Source: TMED-70 sp036164085 | Lineage (GTDB): Bacteria; Chloroflexota; Dehalococcoidia; Lucifugimonadales; Lucifugimonadaceae | Direction of reading: 5' to 3' | DNA length: 64,000 bases | Assembly: GCA_036164085.1 (NCBI GenBank) | Contig: JAYZJV010000006.1 | Location: forward strand, 4,321-68,320 | Part shown: one piece after another, positions 27,134-35,618 of the stretch | Layout of the letters: each line of letters starts with the position of its first letter | Position numbering within the stretch: the first letter of the stretch is position 1 | The notes under the pieces: model-generated | Seen by the model: the letters and a program-made list of their open reading frames with translations, nothing else | Database searches by the model: none | What the model was told of the DNA's origin: nothing | Made by a program: the position numbers and the translations under genes

Positions 27134-28096
27134 ATGTCTGAAAAAAATTGTTGTAGTCCTAATAGAGATCAAGATAAAAAAATTGAAATTAAAACTGATT
27201 TTTCAATACACAAATCTTCTGAAGATGCAAAATTAAGTAATATGATTAGAATTTCTCAAGAATCATTTTTGATGGGAACAGATTATGAAAATGCATTTGT
27301 CAATGATGGAGAAGGGCCAGTTAGAGAGGTTGAAATAGATCCTTTTTACGTCGATAGGTATCCTGTCACTAATAAAGACTTTGATATGTTTTGTTCACAA
27401 ACAGGTTATATAACAGAAGCAGAAAAATATGGTTGGTCTTTTGTTTTTTTTCAATTGGTATCAAATAAAACAAAAAAAAACGTATCTGAATCAGTTTCTG
27501 GAACACCATGGTGGTGGAAAGTCGATAATGCTTTTTGGAGAAAACCATATGGGCCAGATTCTAATCTAAAAGATTTAGACAAACACCCTGTAGTTCATAT
27601 TTCTTGGAATGATGCTAAAGCTTATGCTAAATGGATAGGAAAAGACCTTCCGACCGAAGCAGAATGGGAAATAGCTGCAAGAGGTGGATTAAGTCAAAAA
27701 AATTATTCTTGGGGGAACAATGAAGCTCAAATTTTTAAAAAATGTAATATTTGGGAAGGAATTTTTCCAGATAAAAATACAATGAAGGATGGATGGCTAG
27801 GAACTTCCCCTGTAGATTACTATGATCCAAATAACTATGGTGTTTATGATACAGCTGGAAATGTTTGGGAGTGGTGTAAAGATTGGTTTTCTGCATCCTT
27901 TCATCAAAATGAAAGAAAAGAAACAAGAATTAATCCTTCTGGTCCAAAATATGGTTCATCAAAAACTATGAAAGGAGGCTCTTATTTATGTCATAACTCA
28001 TATTGTAATAGGTATAGAGCATCCGCCAGAACACAAAATACTACTGATTCCTCTACAGGAAATTTGGTATTTAGGTTAATATATAGAAACAAATAG
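27134..28096 (+). CDS. Formylglycine-generating enzyme (SUMF1/FGE-type)
   Basis: Oxidises the active-site cysteine of type-I sulfatases to formylglycine. This 320-residue protein has the FGE-sulfatase fold, with VDRYPVTNKDFDMFC, LPTEAEWEIAARGG and GNVWEWCKDWF. The C-terminal active site GGSYLCHNSYCNRYR keeps both copper-binding cysteines (C286 and C291), matching those of human FGE, and is followed by the conserved NTTDSSTGNLVFRL. This argues for a true FGE and not a generic SUMF-domain protein. An N-terminal CC pair (MSEKNCC) is also found in some bacterial homologues. No sulfatase is in the window. It is followed ten bases later by an LDH2 gene with a strong AGGAGGGG site. Confidence 0.88.
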   Translation: MSEKNCCSPNRDQDKKIEIKTDFSIHKSSEDAKLSNMIRISQESFLMGTDYENAFVNDGEGPVREVEIDPFYVDRYPVTNKDFDMFCSQTGYITEAEKYGWSFVFFQLVSNKTKKNVSESVSGTPWWWKVDNAFWRKPYGPDSNLKDLDKHPVVHISWNDAKAYAKWIGKDLPTEAEWEIAARGGLSQKNYSWGNNEAQIFKKCNIWEGIFPDKNTMKDGWLGTSPVDYYDPNNYGVYDTAGNVWEWCKDWFSASFHQNERKETRINPSGPKYGSSKTMKGGSYLCHNSYCNRYRASARTQNTTDSSTGNLVFRLIYRNK

Positions 28097-28105
28097 GAGG
28101 GGAAA

Positions 28106-29209
28106 ATGTTAGATAGATTTAAAGTTCCAGAAGAAGATAAAATTTATGTACCTGTTGAAAAAATAACTAATGTTACTGAAAATATTTTAAAGTCTTCTGG
28201 AGTATCAGAAGAAGGTGCTAAGAATTCTACAGCAGTATTGATTGGCAATGACTTAAGAGGAGTTGAGACTCATGGAGTTTCAAATGGTTTAAGGTTATAC
28301 GTTGAAAAATATGCATCAGGACAATACAATTCAAATCCTGATATCAAAATTGTAAGAGAATCAGCTACAACTGCCACAATTGATGGAGATAATGGCTTGG
28401 GAGCAGAAATAGGTCCAATGGCTATGGAAATGGCTATACAAAAAGCAGAAAAATATGGAATGGGATGTGTTGTAGTAAGCAATACAGGACACTTGGCAGG
28501 ATGTGGGTACTATCCTCTTCAAGCAGTTGAAAGAGATATGATTGGACAAGCAATGACTTCTGGAGGAGCTGGCTTAACTGTTCCGACTTGGGGTTCAGAA
28601 CCAATATTAGGAACCAATCCTGTAGCATGGGCTGCACCTGCTGATAAAATGCCACCATTTCTTTTTGATATTGCAACTACTCAAATAGCTTCAAATAAGA
28701 TAGGTCTTGCTTTACGAACTGGTGCAAAAATTTTACCAGGTTGGATTACTGATAAGAATGGAGAGCCAATTTTGGAAGAAGTTGATGCTCCTCAAAGAAC
28801 AGGTAGGCACGGAGAATCAAATTACCATCTACTACCTTTTGGAGGAACAAGAGAAAATGGTTCTCATAAAGGCTTTGGTTTAGGAATGGTAGTAGAAATT
28901 ATGACTAATGAACTTTCTGGAATGGGTCCAGCTCCTGTTCTTCATCATGAAGGTTCGGATATGTTTGCTGCATATTCAATAGATGCATTTACTGATGTAA
29001 AAAAATTCAAGAAAGATATGGATCAACTATTAAAGAAAATAGTTGATTCTAAACCTGCATCTGATTATGAAAGAGTTGTCTATGCAGGGCTTATGGAAAA
29101 CGAGGAATATATAAAAAGATCACAAGAAGGCATCCCTTATCATAGAGAAGTAATAGATTGGTTTGAGAATTATTGCAGTGAAATAGGGATAGATTGTGAG
29201 TTGAGATAA
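28106..29209 (+). CDS. LDH2/MDH2-family NAD(P)-dependent oxidoreductase, first of a tandem pair
   Basis: A 367-residue member of the malate/L-lactate/ureidoglycolate dehydrogenase family, which interconverts 2-hydroxy and 2-keto acids in the cytoplasm. The family signature GNDLRGVETHGVSNGL lies near residues 48-63, with NTGHLAGCG (catalytic His), WGSEPILGTNPVAWAAP for the cofactor, and FGGTRENGSHKGFGLGM near residue 250. AGGAGGGG gives an excellent ribosome site. Its stop overlaps the start of a close paralogue by one base. Context suggests oxidation or reduction of acids released by the neighbouring aldolases. Exact substrate unknown. Confidence 0.87.
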   Translation: MLDRFKVPEEDKIYVPVEKITNVTENILKSSGVSEEGAKNSTAVLIGNDLRGVETHGVSNGLRLYVEKYASGQYNSNPDIKIVRESATTATIDGDNGLGAEIGPMAMEMAIQKAEKYGMGCVVVSNTGHLAGCGYYPLQAVERDMIGQAMTSGGAGLTVPTWGSEPILGTNPVAWAAPADKMPPFLFDIATTQIASNKIGLALRTGAKILPGWITDKNGEPILEEVDAPQRTGRHGESNYHLLPFGGTRENGSHKGFGLGMVVEIMTNELSGMGPAPVLHHEGSDMFAAYSIDAFTDVKKFKKDMDQLLKKIVDSKPASDYERVVYAGLMENEEYIKRSQEGIPYHREVIDWFENYCSEIGIDCELR

Positions 29210-30294
29210 TGTTAGAAAGATTTAAGGTTCCAGAAGAGGATAAAATTTACATTCAGTCTGAAAAGATTTTTGAATTAACAAAAACTATTTTAAAAAATCT
29301 TGGAGTTTCAGATGATGGGGCAAATAATTCAGCTTCAGTATTAATAGGCAATGATTTGAGAGGAGTAGAAAGTCATGGGGTCTCAAATGGATTAAGGCAA
29401 TATATAAAAAGATATAAAGATGGTGTTTATAATCCTAATCCAAAAATAAAAACCTTAAAAGAAACTCCTACTACAGCAAAGCTAGATGGTGATAATGCCA
29501 TAGGAACAGAAATTGGACCAATAGCTATGAATTTGGCCATAGAAAAAGCCCAAAAATATGGAATGGGATCTGTTTCTGTTGTAAATACAGGACATTTAGC
29601 TGGTTGTGGACACTATGTTCTACAAGCAGCAGAAAAAGATATGGTAGGGCACTGTTATACCGGAAGTCCAGCTGGACAGACTTTACCGACTTGGGGTTCA
29701 GAACCAATTTTAGGAACTAATCCTGTAGCATGGGGAGCTCCTGCTGATGAAATGCCATATTTTCTTTTTGATATAGCCACATCTCAAGTAGCTGGCAATA
29801 AAATAGAGCTTACAAGAAGAACTGGATCAAAGCTTCTCCCTTCATGGATCGCTGATAAATCTGGTAATCCTATTATGGAAGAGGTAGAAACTCCTAATAA
29901 AGGAGATTATAACCTTCTCCCTTTTGGAGGAACAAGAGAAAATGGTTCTCATAAAGGTTATGGATTAGGAATGGTAGCAGAAATAATGTCAAATATCTTA
30001 TCAGGGGCTGGGCCAGGTCTATTTAATGATCATCAAGGTTCAGATTATTTTGTGGCATATTCTATTGATGCATTTACCGATGTTAAAAAATTTAAATTAG
30101 ATATGGATATGTTACTTAAAAAAATTATTGATTCAAAACCAGCTAAAGGATTTGAAAGAGTTGTTTATGCAGGTTTTTTAGAAAATGAAGAATACGTAAA
30201 AAGATCAGATAAAGGAATTCCATATCATAAAGAAGTGATTAGTTGGTTTGAAAGTTATTGTGAAGAATCTGGTATTGATTGCAACTTGAAATAG
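29209..30294 (+). CDS. LDH2/MDH2-family oxidoreductase, second of a tandem pair
   Basis: Paralogue of the preceding gene, about two-thirds identical by eye, with the same MLxRFKVPEEDKIY opening and ending. It keeps GNDLRGVESHGVSNGL, NTGHLAGCGHY and GGTRENGSHKGYGLGM. It lacks about five residues in the loop after the central domain (before LLPFGGTREN), and the cofactor-side loop differs (SPAGQTLPTWG in place of GAGLTVPTWG). This suggests a duplication followed by divergence in substrate or cofactor preference. Translation is coupled through the overlapping TAATG. It ends flush with the facing aldolase gene, leaving no spacer. Confidence 0.87.
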   Translation: MLERFKVPEEDKIYIQSEKIFELTKTILKNLGVSDDGANNSASVLIGNDLRGVESHGVSNGLRQYIKRYKDGVYNPNPKIKTLKETPTTAKLDGDNAIGTEIGPIAMNLAIEKAQKYGMGSVSVVNTGHLAGCGHYVLQAAEKDMVGHCYTGSPAGQTLPTWGSEPILGTNPVAWGAPADEMPYFLFDIATSQVAGNKIELTRRTGSKLLPSWIADKSGNPIMEEVETPNKGDYNLLPFGGTRENGSHKGYGLGMVAEIMSNILSGAGPGLFNDHQGSDYFVAYSIDAFTDVKKFKLDMDMLLKKIIDSKPAKGFERVVYAGFLENEEYVKRSDKGIPYHKEVISWFESYCEESGIDCNLK

Positions 30295-31191
30295 CTAGAC
30301 TTTCATTTTTCTATTAGTGTATTTCCTGCCAACTTCGGCAGCTTTTGGATCTTGTCCTGCTATAACTCTTGCTCCAGATTTTATGACCTCGACAATATTT
30401 TCAGGAGTACCTGTTTCTAAAAACTTAACACCATTTTTATCGCAAGCTTCTTTTACTCTTATTGAAGCCTCTTGAATCCTTGGGTCAATTTTTTTATCTC
30501 CAGGTTTTCTTCTAATTTTCATAGACATTGACATATCACCTGGGCCCATTTCTGCAAAACCAATACCAGGGGTACTTAAAATTTGTTCGCAATTATTAAG
30601 TCCTTCTAATGTTTCTATTTTCAAACCCAATAATAGCTCTCCATTTGGATTTAAAGGCCAGGGGTCTGCTTTGTCTCTGTATACATTGTCATCATTAAGT
30701 CCCCATTTTTGCTTTGCCATAAATTCAGAACCAACACCTCTTGTTCCGTCTCTTAATCCTAGACCAACTCCAACATCATTAATTTTATATCTGCAAGATT
30801 CTACGAAAGCTCTTACAGCATCTGGAGAAGTAGCCTCACATAATAGAATGCCATGAACTCCTCGAGCTAAAATTTGTCTTATTTGCCATGCATTGTATTG
30901 AATAATTTCCTCTGTCTCTCCTTGAACTGGTAATTCTACTATTACCGGAGGAGTAATATGTCCAGAATTAGTAGGACCTCCATTAATTAAACCTTCCATA
31001 TATGATTCAAGACCGGTCATATCAAACGAACCATGTTCCATGCCAATATTTATATAGTCGGCCCATGTTTTAGAATCTTTTTTCCCCTGATCAAAAGTAA
31101 GAAAATCTTTTGAGAAAGTATGAAGGCCAGTATAATAGATTGGCTGGTCTTCTTCTAATAGTTCTATTGCCCTATTAATTCTATTTGGCAT
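30295..31191 (-). CDS. HpcH/HpaI-family aldolase, longer variant
   Basis: A 298-residue aldolase/citrate-lyase-beta-like barrel. Compared with the 252-residue paralogue it has extra N-terminal and central segments (for example around GGPTNSGHITPPV). Recognisable parts are MEHGSFDMTGL (position of the catalytic loop), VELPVQGETEEIIQYNAWQI, ARGVHGILLCEA, LLGLKIETLEGL with the metal Glu, and GFAEMGPGDMSMSM with the metal Asp. The start ATG 31191 follows GGAGTC; the in-frame ATG at 31251 adds an unlikely aromatic leader. It probably cleaves or forms a different keto acid from the first aldolase. Divergent from a lipoprotein gene. Confidence 0.8.
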   Translation of the reverse strand: MPNRINRAIELLEEDQPIYYTGLHTFSKDFLTFDQGKKDSKTWADYINIGMEHGSFDMTGLESYMEGLINGGPTNSGHITPPVIVELPVQGETEEIIQYNAWQIRQILARGVHGILLCEATSPDAVRAFVESCRYKINDVGVGLGLRDGTRGVGSEFMAKQKWGLNDDNVYRDKADPWPLNPNGELLLGLKIETLEGLNNCEQILSTPGIGFAEMGPGDMSMSMKIRRKPGDKKIDPRIQEASIRVKEACDKNGVKFLETGTPENIVEVIKSGARVIAGQDPKAAEVGRKYTNRKMKV

Positions 31192-31264
31192 AATGACTCC
31201 ATAAAATATTTTTGTTTTTAGTCTATTTATGAAAATATAATAGTAAAGCATTCAAAATAAAAGT

Positions 31265-31837
31265 ATGAAAAAAATAAAATTAATATTTTTTGTAATTATA
31301 ATTTCAATTTTTACTTCGTGCTATGATCCTCCATCTAGAGAATCTCAAGGTTTAGAATACAATTCTTTATTAGAGCTTATTAATACTTCAGACAGAATAT
31401 TAAAACTAAAAAGATCGGACAAAGAAATTAATTTTAGCGTAGATGAAAAAAAATATATTAGTTTTCAATTTGTTGTTCTAGAAAAACTTAAAGGATCATC
31501 AAGTGTAGATGATGAAATTTTTATAACTATCCCAGAAGCATCTCTAAATGAGTTATTTATTAAAGGAGAGAAAGTAGAAAAATTTGATACAAATTTTCTT
31601 CAAAATGAGTATGTGTTTTTTCTTATGGGAAGATCAAGAAAAAATATATTCCCTAACGAATTAGGAGGAAGTTTATGGTACAAAAATGGCAACCCTTCAA
31701 TCTTTCAAATCAAAAAAAACAGAATCAGAATAATTTCTCCAAATAATTCTTTAGAATCACTTGATAGAGATTTTTCGGAAATTTTAGAAATTTCTGAATT
31801 AGAATTCATAAACTTAGTAAAATCTTTAAATGAATAA
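31265..31837 (+). CDS. Predicted lipoprotein of unknown function
   Basis: I do not recognise this 190-residue protein. It opens with basic residues, a hydrophobic segment and a lipobox ending FTSC (Cys19), so it should be a lipid-anchored surface protein. The rest looks like an all-beta domain: FQFVVLEKLKG and EYVFFLMGR strands and a GGSLWYKNG turn followed by FQIKKNR resemble a pattern I know from small secreted beta proteins of Chloroflexota and actinobacteria, without known activity. It overlaps the following small membrane gene by 8 bases, so the two are probably translated together. Confidence 0.7.
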   Translation: MKKIKLIFFVIIISIFTSCYDPPSRESQGLEYNSLLELINTSDRILKLKRSDKEINFSVDEKKYISFQFVVLEKLKGSSSVDDEIFITIPEASLNELFIKGEKVEKFDTNFLQNEYVFFLMGRSRKNIFPNELGGSLWYKNGNPSIFQIKKNRIRIISPNNSLESLDRDFSEILEISELEFINLVKSLNE

Positions 31838-31985
31838 TTTTTTCTTTTTACATGGTGCGGTTGGTTATTTAGATGAAGTTTTATTTTTTTTTATAATACC
31901 TCCTCTTTTGATAATAGTTTTCAGTGCTTGGAGAAGAGGAACAAAAAGAAAAAATAGAATGAAGTCTAGAAATCCTAAAAAATAG
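31830..31985 (+). CDS. Small single-pass membrane protein, 51 residues
   Basis: A short gene starting inside the end of the lipoprotein gene (8-base overlap) and ending inside the 3' end of the facing CoA-transferase gene (11-base overlap). The product has an aromatic N-terminus, one strong membrane helix (about residues 17-34, containing FFFIIPPLLIIVFSAW) and a very basic tail (RRGTKRKNRMKSRNPKK), giving an inside-positive C-terminus. The Pro-Pro in the helix and the regular charge layout argue against chance. No known family recognised. The overlap suggests it works with the lipoprotein. Confidence 0.55.
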   Translation: MNNFFFLHGAVGYLDEVLFFFIIPPLLIIVFSAWRRGTKRKNRMKSRNPKK

Positions 31986-33171
31986 CTTTACTTTGATAGA
32001 GACTTTCTATTTTTTCTTTAGAAAACCCAAAGTCGCTTAATATTTTTTCTGTATGCTCGCCTAATAAAGGAGATGGAGATCGAATAGAGCTGGGTTTTTC
32101 TAAGAATTTAGCAACTACTCCTATGTTATCTACCTCTCCAATTTTCGGATGAACAGTTTTTATTTTCATGTTTCTAAATTCAATTTGAGGGTCATCCCAC
32201 ACTTCATTAATTTTATTAATAGGGCCACATGGCACTCCCGAGTCATCTAAAATATCGATCCATTCATTTCTATTTTTTTTCATAAAAGTTTTTTCTAATT
32301 CATTTACCAACTCTTTTATATTTTTCATTCTATTTGTGTTATCAATAAAATTATTATTATCTTTTAAGTCGTTTCTATTTATTGCTTCGCACAACCTTTC
32401 CCAATTACTTTGATTAGGAGCTGCAACATTTAGATACCCATCTTTTGTTTTTAAAGCTTGATATGGTGCTGAAACTCTGTGTGCTGAACCTAATGGTTCA
32501 GCAATTTCTTGATTGTGAAAATACCCTGTAGATTCCCAGACTGTATAAGCTAGAGCAGATTCCAATAGAGAAACTTCTACGTATTGCCCTTCGTCGTTTT
32601 TTAATAAATTTATATATGCTGCTTGTATAGCAGACAAGGCATACATACCAGTATTTAAATCTGCAACAGGAACTCCAACTTTTGCAGGTGGGTTATCAGG
32701 ATGTCCTGTAATACTCATAAGTCCACTCATTCCTTGTGCAACTAAGTCAAATCCAGCCCTTCTAGAATAAGGCCCTGTTCGACCAAATCCAGAGATTGAA
32801 CAATATATTATTTTTTTATTTAATTTTTTTAAGTCTTCATACCCTAATCCCAATTTTTCCATTGTTCCTGTTCTATAATTCTCTATAATTACATCACTTT
32901 TTTTTACAAGTGTTTTCATTGCCTCTATACCTTCTGAATTCTTGAAGTCGATCACTATAGATTCTTTATTCCTATTTAAGTTCATAAAGCCAACAGATTC
33001 CCCCTTTTTAAATGGGCCCCATTTTCGAATATCGTCACCTCCATTCGGTTTCTCGATTTTAATTACCCTTGCCCCCATATCAGCTAGAATCATAGAACAG
33101 AATGGTCCTGCTAAAATTTGGCTGCAATCCAAAACAGTCATACCTTTTAAAATTCCTGAATTATTTATCAT
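31975..33171 (-). CDS. CaiB/BaiF family III CoA-transferase
   Basis: A 398-residue CoA-transferase of the formyl-CoA/crotonobetainyl-CoA type, moving CoA between carboxylic acids. Seen: LDCSQILAGPFCSMILADMGARVIKIE at the N-terminus, NRNKESIVIDFK, ENYRTGTMEKLGLGYEDL, SISGFGRTGPY, and VPVADLNTGMYA with the Asp expected to form the acyl anhydride (near residue 168). The domain pattern is complete. Substrate cannot be read from sequence; the setting next to sugar-acid genes allows activation of small hydroxy or keto acids. Its 129-base upstream spacer is shared with rny. Confidence 0.88.
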   Translation of the reverse strand: MINNSGILKGMTVLDCSQILAGPFCSMILADMGARVIKIEKPNGGDDIRKWGPFKKGESVGFMNLNRNKESIVIDFKNSEGIEAMKTLVKKSDVIIENYRTGTMEKLGLGYEDLKKLNKKIIYCSISGFGRTGPYSRRAGFDLVAQGMSGLMSITGHPDNPPAKVGVPVADLNTGMYALSAIQAAYINLLKNDEGQYVEVSLLESALAYTVWESTGYFHNQEIAEPLGSAHRVSAPYQALKTKDGYLNVAAPNQSNWERLCEAINRNDLKDNNNFIDNTNRMKNIKELVNELEKTFMKKNRNEWIDILDDSGVPCGPINKINEVWDDPQIEFRNMKIKTVHPKIGEVDNIGVVAKFLEKPSSIRSPSPLLGEHTEKILSDFGFSKEKIESLYQSKAIF

Positions 33172-33237
33172 TTTCTTCCTTGCTTATCATCAAATAACTA
33201 TAAATCTGCATTTTATAAAGAAATTGCATTTTTAAGA

Positions 33238-33243
33238 TATAAT
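33238..33243 (+). promoter_or_regulatory. Candidate -10 element for the rny operon
   Basis: TATAAT at 33238-33243 precedes rny by 57 bases, in the spacer divergent from the CoA-transferase gene. No convincing -35 hexamer lies 16-18 bases before it. The following GGAGG ribosome site (33291-33295) supports transcription from this spacer. Confidence 0.3.
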
Positions 33244-33300
33244 GAAATTAGAAATTAAAAAATATTAAAAATAAAAAAAACTAAATAACTGGAGGTCATT

Positions 33301-34839
33301 ATGAATATGATCGTAGCGGTTATCATTAGTGTTTTAGCATCAGGAGTAGTTGGTGTTGCAGTTGGTTATCTTGCGAGAACCTTTTTTGTTACAGGTGATT
33401 TAAGAAGAACAAAAGAAGCTGTAGAAGGGCAACTAAGAAGAGCAGAGGCTCGAAGTAGAGAAATATTGGTAGAAGCCAAGGAAAATGCTCTGCAAATTAA
33501 AAGTGAAGCTCAACAAGGTATAAATAATAGCCTTAGAGATATTCAAAAGCAAGAAACACAATTAGAAACAAGAGAAGAAAATTTAAGACAACAAAATGTT
33601 GACCTTAAAAGAAAATTTGATGAAGTTGAAAATAAAGATAAATCTTTAGATATAGAGAGAGATAAAGTTAAAAAAATTGATGCTCAACAAATTGAAGCTT
33701 TGGAGAAAATTTCTAATTACACGGCAACTGAAGCAAAAGAAATACTAATTGATAAAACAAACAAAGATATAGAATTTGAATTAGCTAAATTGTACAAAGA
33801 TGCTGAAACTGAGATGTATAATCAAGCCGATGAAAAAGCGAAAGAAATCCTTGCTTCATCTATGCAAAGATTTGCTTCAGAAGTGGTTGGAGAATCCTCT
33901 GTATCTTCTATAGAATTGCCCAACGAGGAAATGAAAGGGAGAATTATTGGTAGAGAAGGAAGAAATATTAGAGCTCTAGAGAATTTTACTGGAGTAGACC
34001 TTATTGTGGATGAAGAACCAAAATCAATTTCAATTTCTTGTTTTGATCCTATTCGAAAAGAGACAGCTGTAGTAGCAATTAATTCATTGATTAAAGATGG
34101 AAGAATTCATCCAGCTAGGATAGAAGAGTTAGTAGAAAAAGCTAAAAGTGAAGTAAATAGAGAAATAAAAAAATCTGGACAAAAAGCTGTTTTTGATACA
34201 AATATAAAAGGATTAAATGGTGAAATTATTGAACTTATGGGGAGATTGAAATATAGATACTCTTATGGTGAAAATGTTTTACAACATTCTGTGGAAGTAG
34301 GTAGATTTGCAGGTATGATTGGAGCCCAAATAGGTTTAGATGAAGAAATTTGCAAAACAGCAGGATTTTTACATGATCTAGGAAAAGCACTAACTCATGA
34401 AATAGAGGGCCCTCATGCAGAAATAGGAGCTGATGTGGCAGAAAGAAATAATTTACCTCCTACTGTTGTTACAGCAATTAGAGAGCATCATGACAGAGAA
34501 ATGAGTTGTGCAGAAAGTTATGTTGTTGCAGCTGCTGATGCTATTTCTGCAGCTAGGCCAGGAGCTCGAAATGATTCATTGGAAAGATATATAGAAAGGC
34601 TTACTGCTCTAGAAGAAATTGCACTTAGTCATGATGGAGTACAGAGATGCTATGCTATTCAGGCTGGTAGAGAAGTGAGAGTTATGGTTGATCCTGATAC
34701 TATTGATGATATTAATGCTTCATCTTTAGCTAGAAATATTTCTGAAGAAATAAAACAAAAATTAAACTTCCCTGGCCAAATTAAAATAATAGTTATTAGA
34801 GAAACTAGAGCTGTAGAAACTACTGGAGATTACAACTAG
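33301..34839 (+). CDS. rny: Ribonuclease Y
   Basis: Membrane-anchored endoribonuclease that starts mRNA decay. The 512-residue chain has an N-terminal membrane helix (residues 1-25), a long charged coiled coil (about 30-190, rich in Glu, Lys and Gln), a KH domain with GRIIGREGRNIRALE, and an HD phosphohydrolase domain with HSVEVGRFAG and GFLHDLGKA. Length and order are as in Bacillus. GGAGG stands five bases ahead of the ATG. It leads an operon rny-ymdB-PHP-plsY; the rny-ymdB pair is conserved widely. With orn nearby, the window covers both initiation and final steps of RNA decay. Confidence 0.97.
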   Translation: MNMIVAVIISVLASGVVGVAVGYLARTFFVTGDLRRTKEAVEGQLRRAEARSREILVEAKENALQIKSEAQQGINNSLRDIQKQETQLETREENLRQQNVDLKRKFDEVENKDKSLDIERDKVKKIDAQQIEALEKISNYTATEAKEILIDKTNKDIEFELAKLYKDAETEMYNQADEKAKEILASSMQRFASEVVGESSVSSIELPNEEMKGRIIGREGRNIRALENFTGVDLIVDEEPKSISISCFDPIRKETAVVAINSLIKDGRIHPARIEELVEKAKSEVNREIKKSGQKAVFDTNIKGLNGEIIELMGRLKYRYSYGENVLQHSVEVGRFAGMIGAQIGLDEEICKTAGFLHDLGKALTHEIEGPHAEIGADVAERNNLPPTVVTAIREHHDREMSCAESYVVAAADAISAARPGARNDSLERYIERLTALEEIALSHDGVQRCYAIQAGREVRVMVDPDTIDDINASSLARNISEEIKQKLNFPGQIKIIVIRETRAVETTGDYN

Positions 34840-34847
34840 GAGATATA

Positions 34848-35618
34848 TTGAAAGTCCTAATGATAGGTGATGTAGTAGGTAAAGGAGGGAGAAGAACCCT
34901 TTCATCCCTACTCCCACGCTTGATTGAAGAAGAAAGTATAGATTTTGTAATTGCTCAAGGAGAAAATTCCGCAGGAGGATTTGGAATAACTAAAAAAACC
35001 TCAATTGATTTTTTTCAATCTGGAGTCGACGTAATTACTTCGGGGAATCATATTTGGGATAAATCAGACATATTTGAAGAACTTGATGTAGCAAATTCCA
35101 AAATACTTAGACCAAATAATTACCCAAAGAATAAACCTGGAACTGGAATTTTTTTTAATAACAAACTAGCTGTTATAAATCTAATAGGTTCTGTATGGAT
35201 GGGCGATATAAACTCACCCTTTGATTCTATTGCTTCTATTGTAGAAGAATTACCTAATGTTCCAATTTTTATAGATTTTCATGCTGAAGCAACTTCTGAA
35301 AAAGCAGCTATGGCTTGGCATTTAGATGGAAAAATTACGGCATTAGTTGGTACTCATACTCATGTTCCCACGGCTGACAATAAAATTTTATCTCAAGGCA
35401 CAGGCTTTGTTTCTGATTTAGGAATGGTTGGAGCAAAAAATAGTATTTTAGGAATGGATAAAGATGCCTCAATTAATAGATTTTTCAATGGAAAAAAAGG
35501 AAGAATGAATCCTGTGGAAAAAGGTGAAATGGTATTTAATTCTGTATTGATTGATGTTGATAATTCAACAAAAAAAACAAATTCTATAATTAGGCTAGAT
35601 AAAGAATTTAATATTTAA
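34848..35618 (+). CDS. ymdB: YmdB-type metallophosphoesterase
   Basis: A 256-residue calcineurin-like phosphoesterase; Bacillus YmdB hydrolyses 2',3'-cyclic nucleotides and affects biofilm and RNA turnover. The metal site reads MIGDVVGKGGRR, QGENSAGGFGI, SGNHIWDK, IDFHAEATSEK and VGTHTHVPTAD, all conserved in the family. The start is TTG 34848 with TAGGAG six bases ahead. It follows rny directly, as in Firmicutes, which supports a joint role in RNA metabolism. The stop overlaps the PHP gene by one base. Confidence 0.94.
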   Translation: MKVLMIGDVVGKGGRRTLSSLLPRLIEEESIDFVIAQGENSAGGFGITKKTSIDFFQSGVDVITSGNHIWDKSDIFEELDVANSKILRPNNYPKNKPGTGIFFNNKLAVINLIGSVWMGDINSPFDSIASIVEELPNVPIFIDFHAEATSEKAAMAWHLDGKITALVGTHTHVPTADNKILSQGTGFVSDLGMVGAKNSILGMDKDASINRFFNGKKGRMNPVEKGEMVFNSVLIDVDNSTKKTNSIIRLDKEFNI

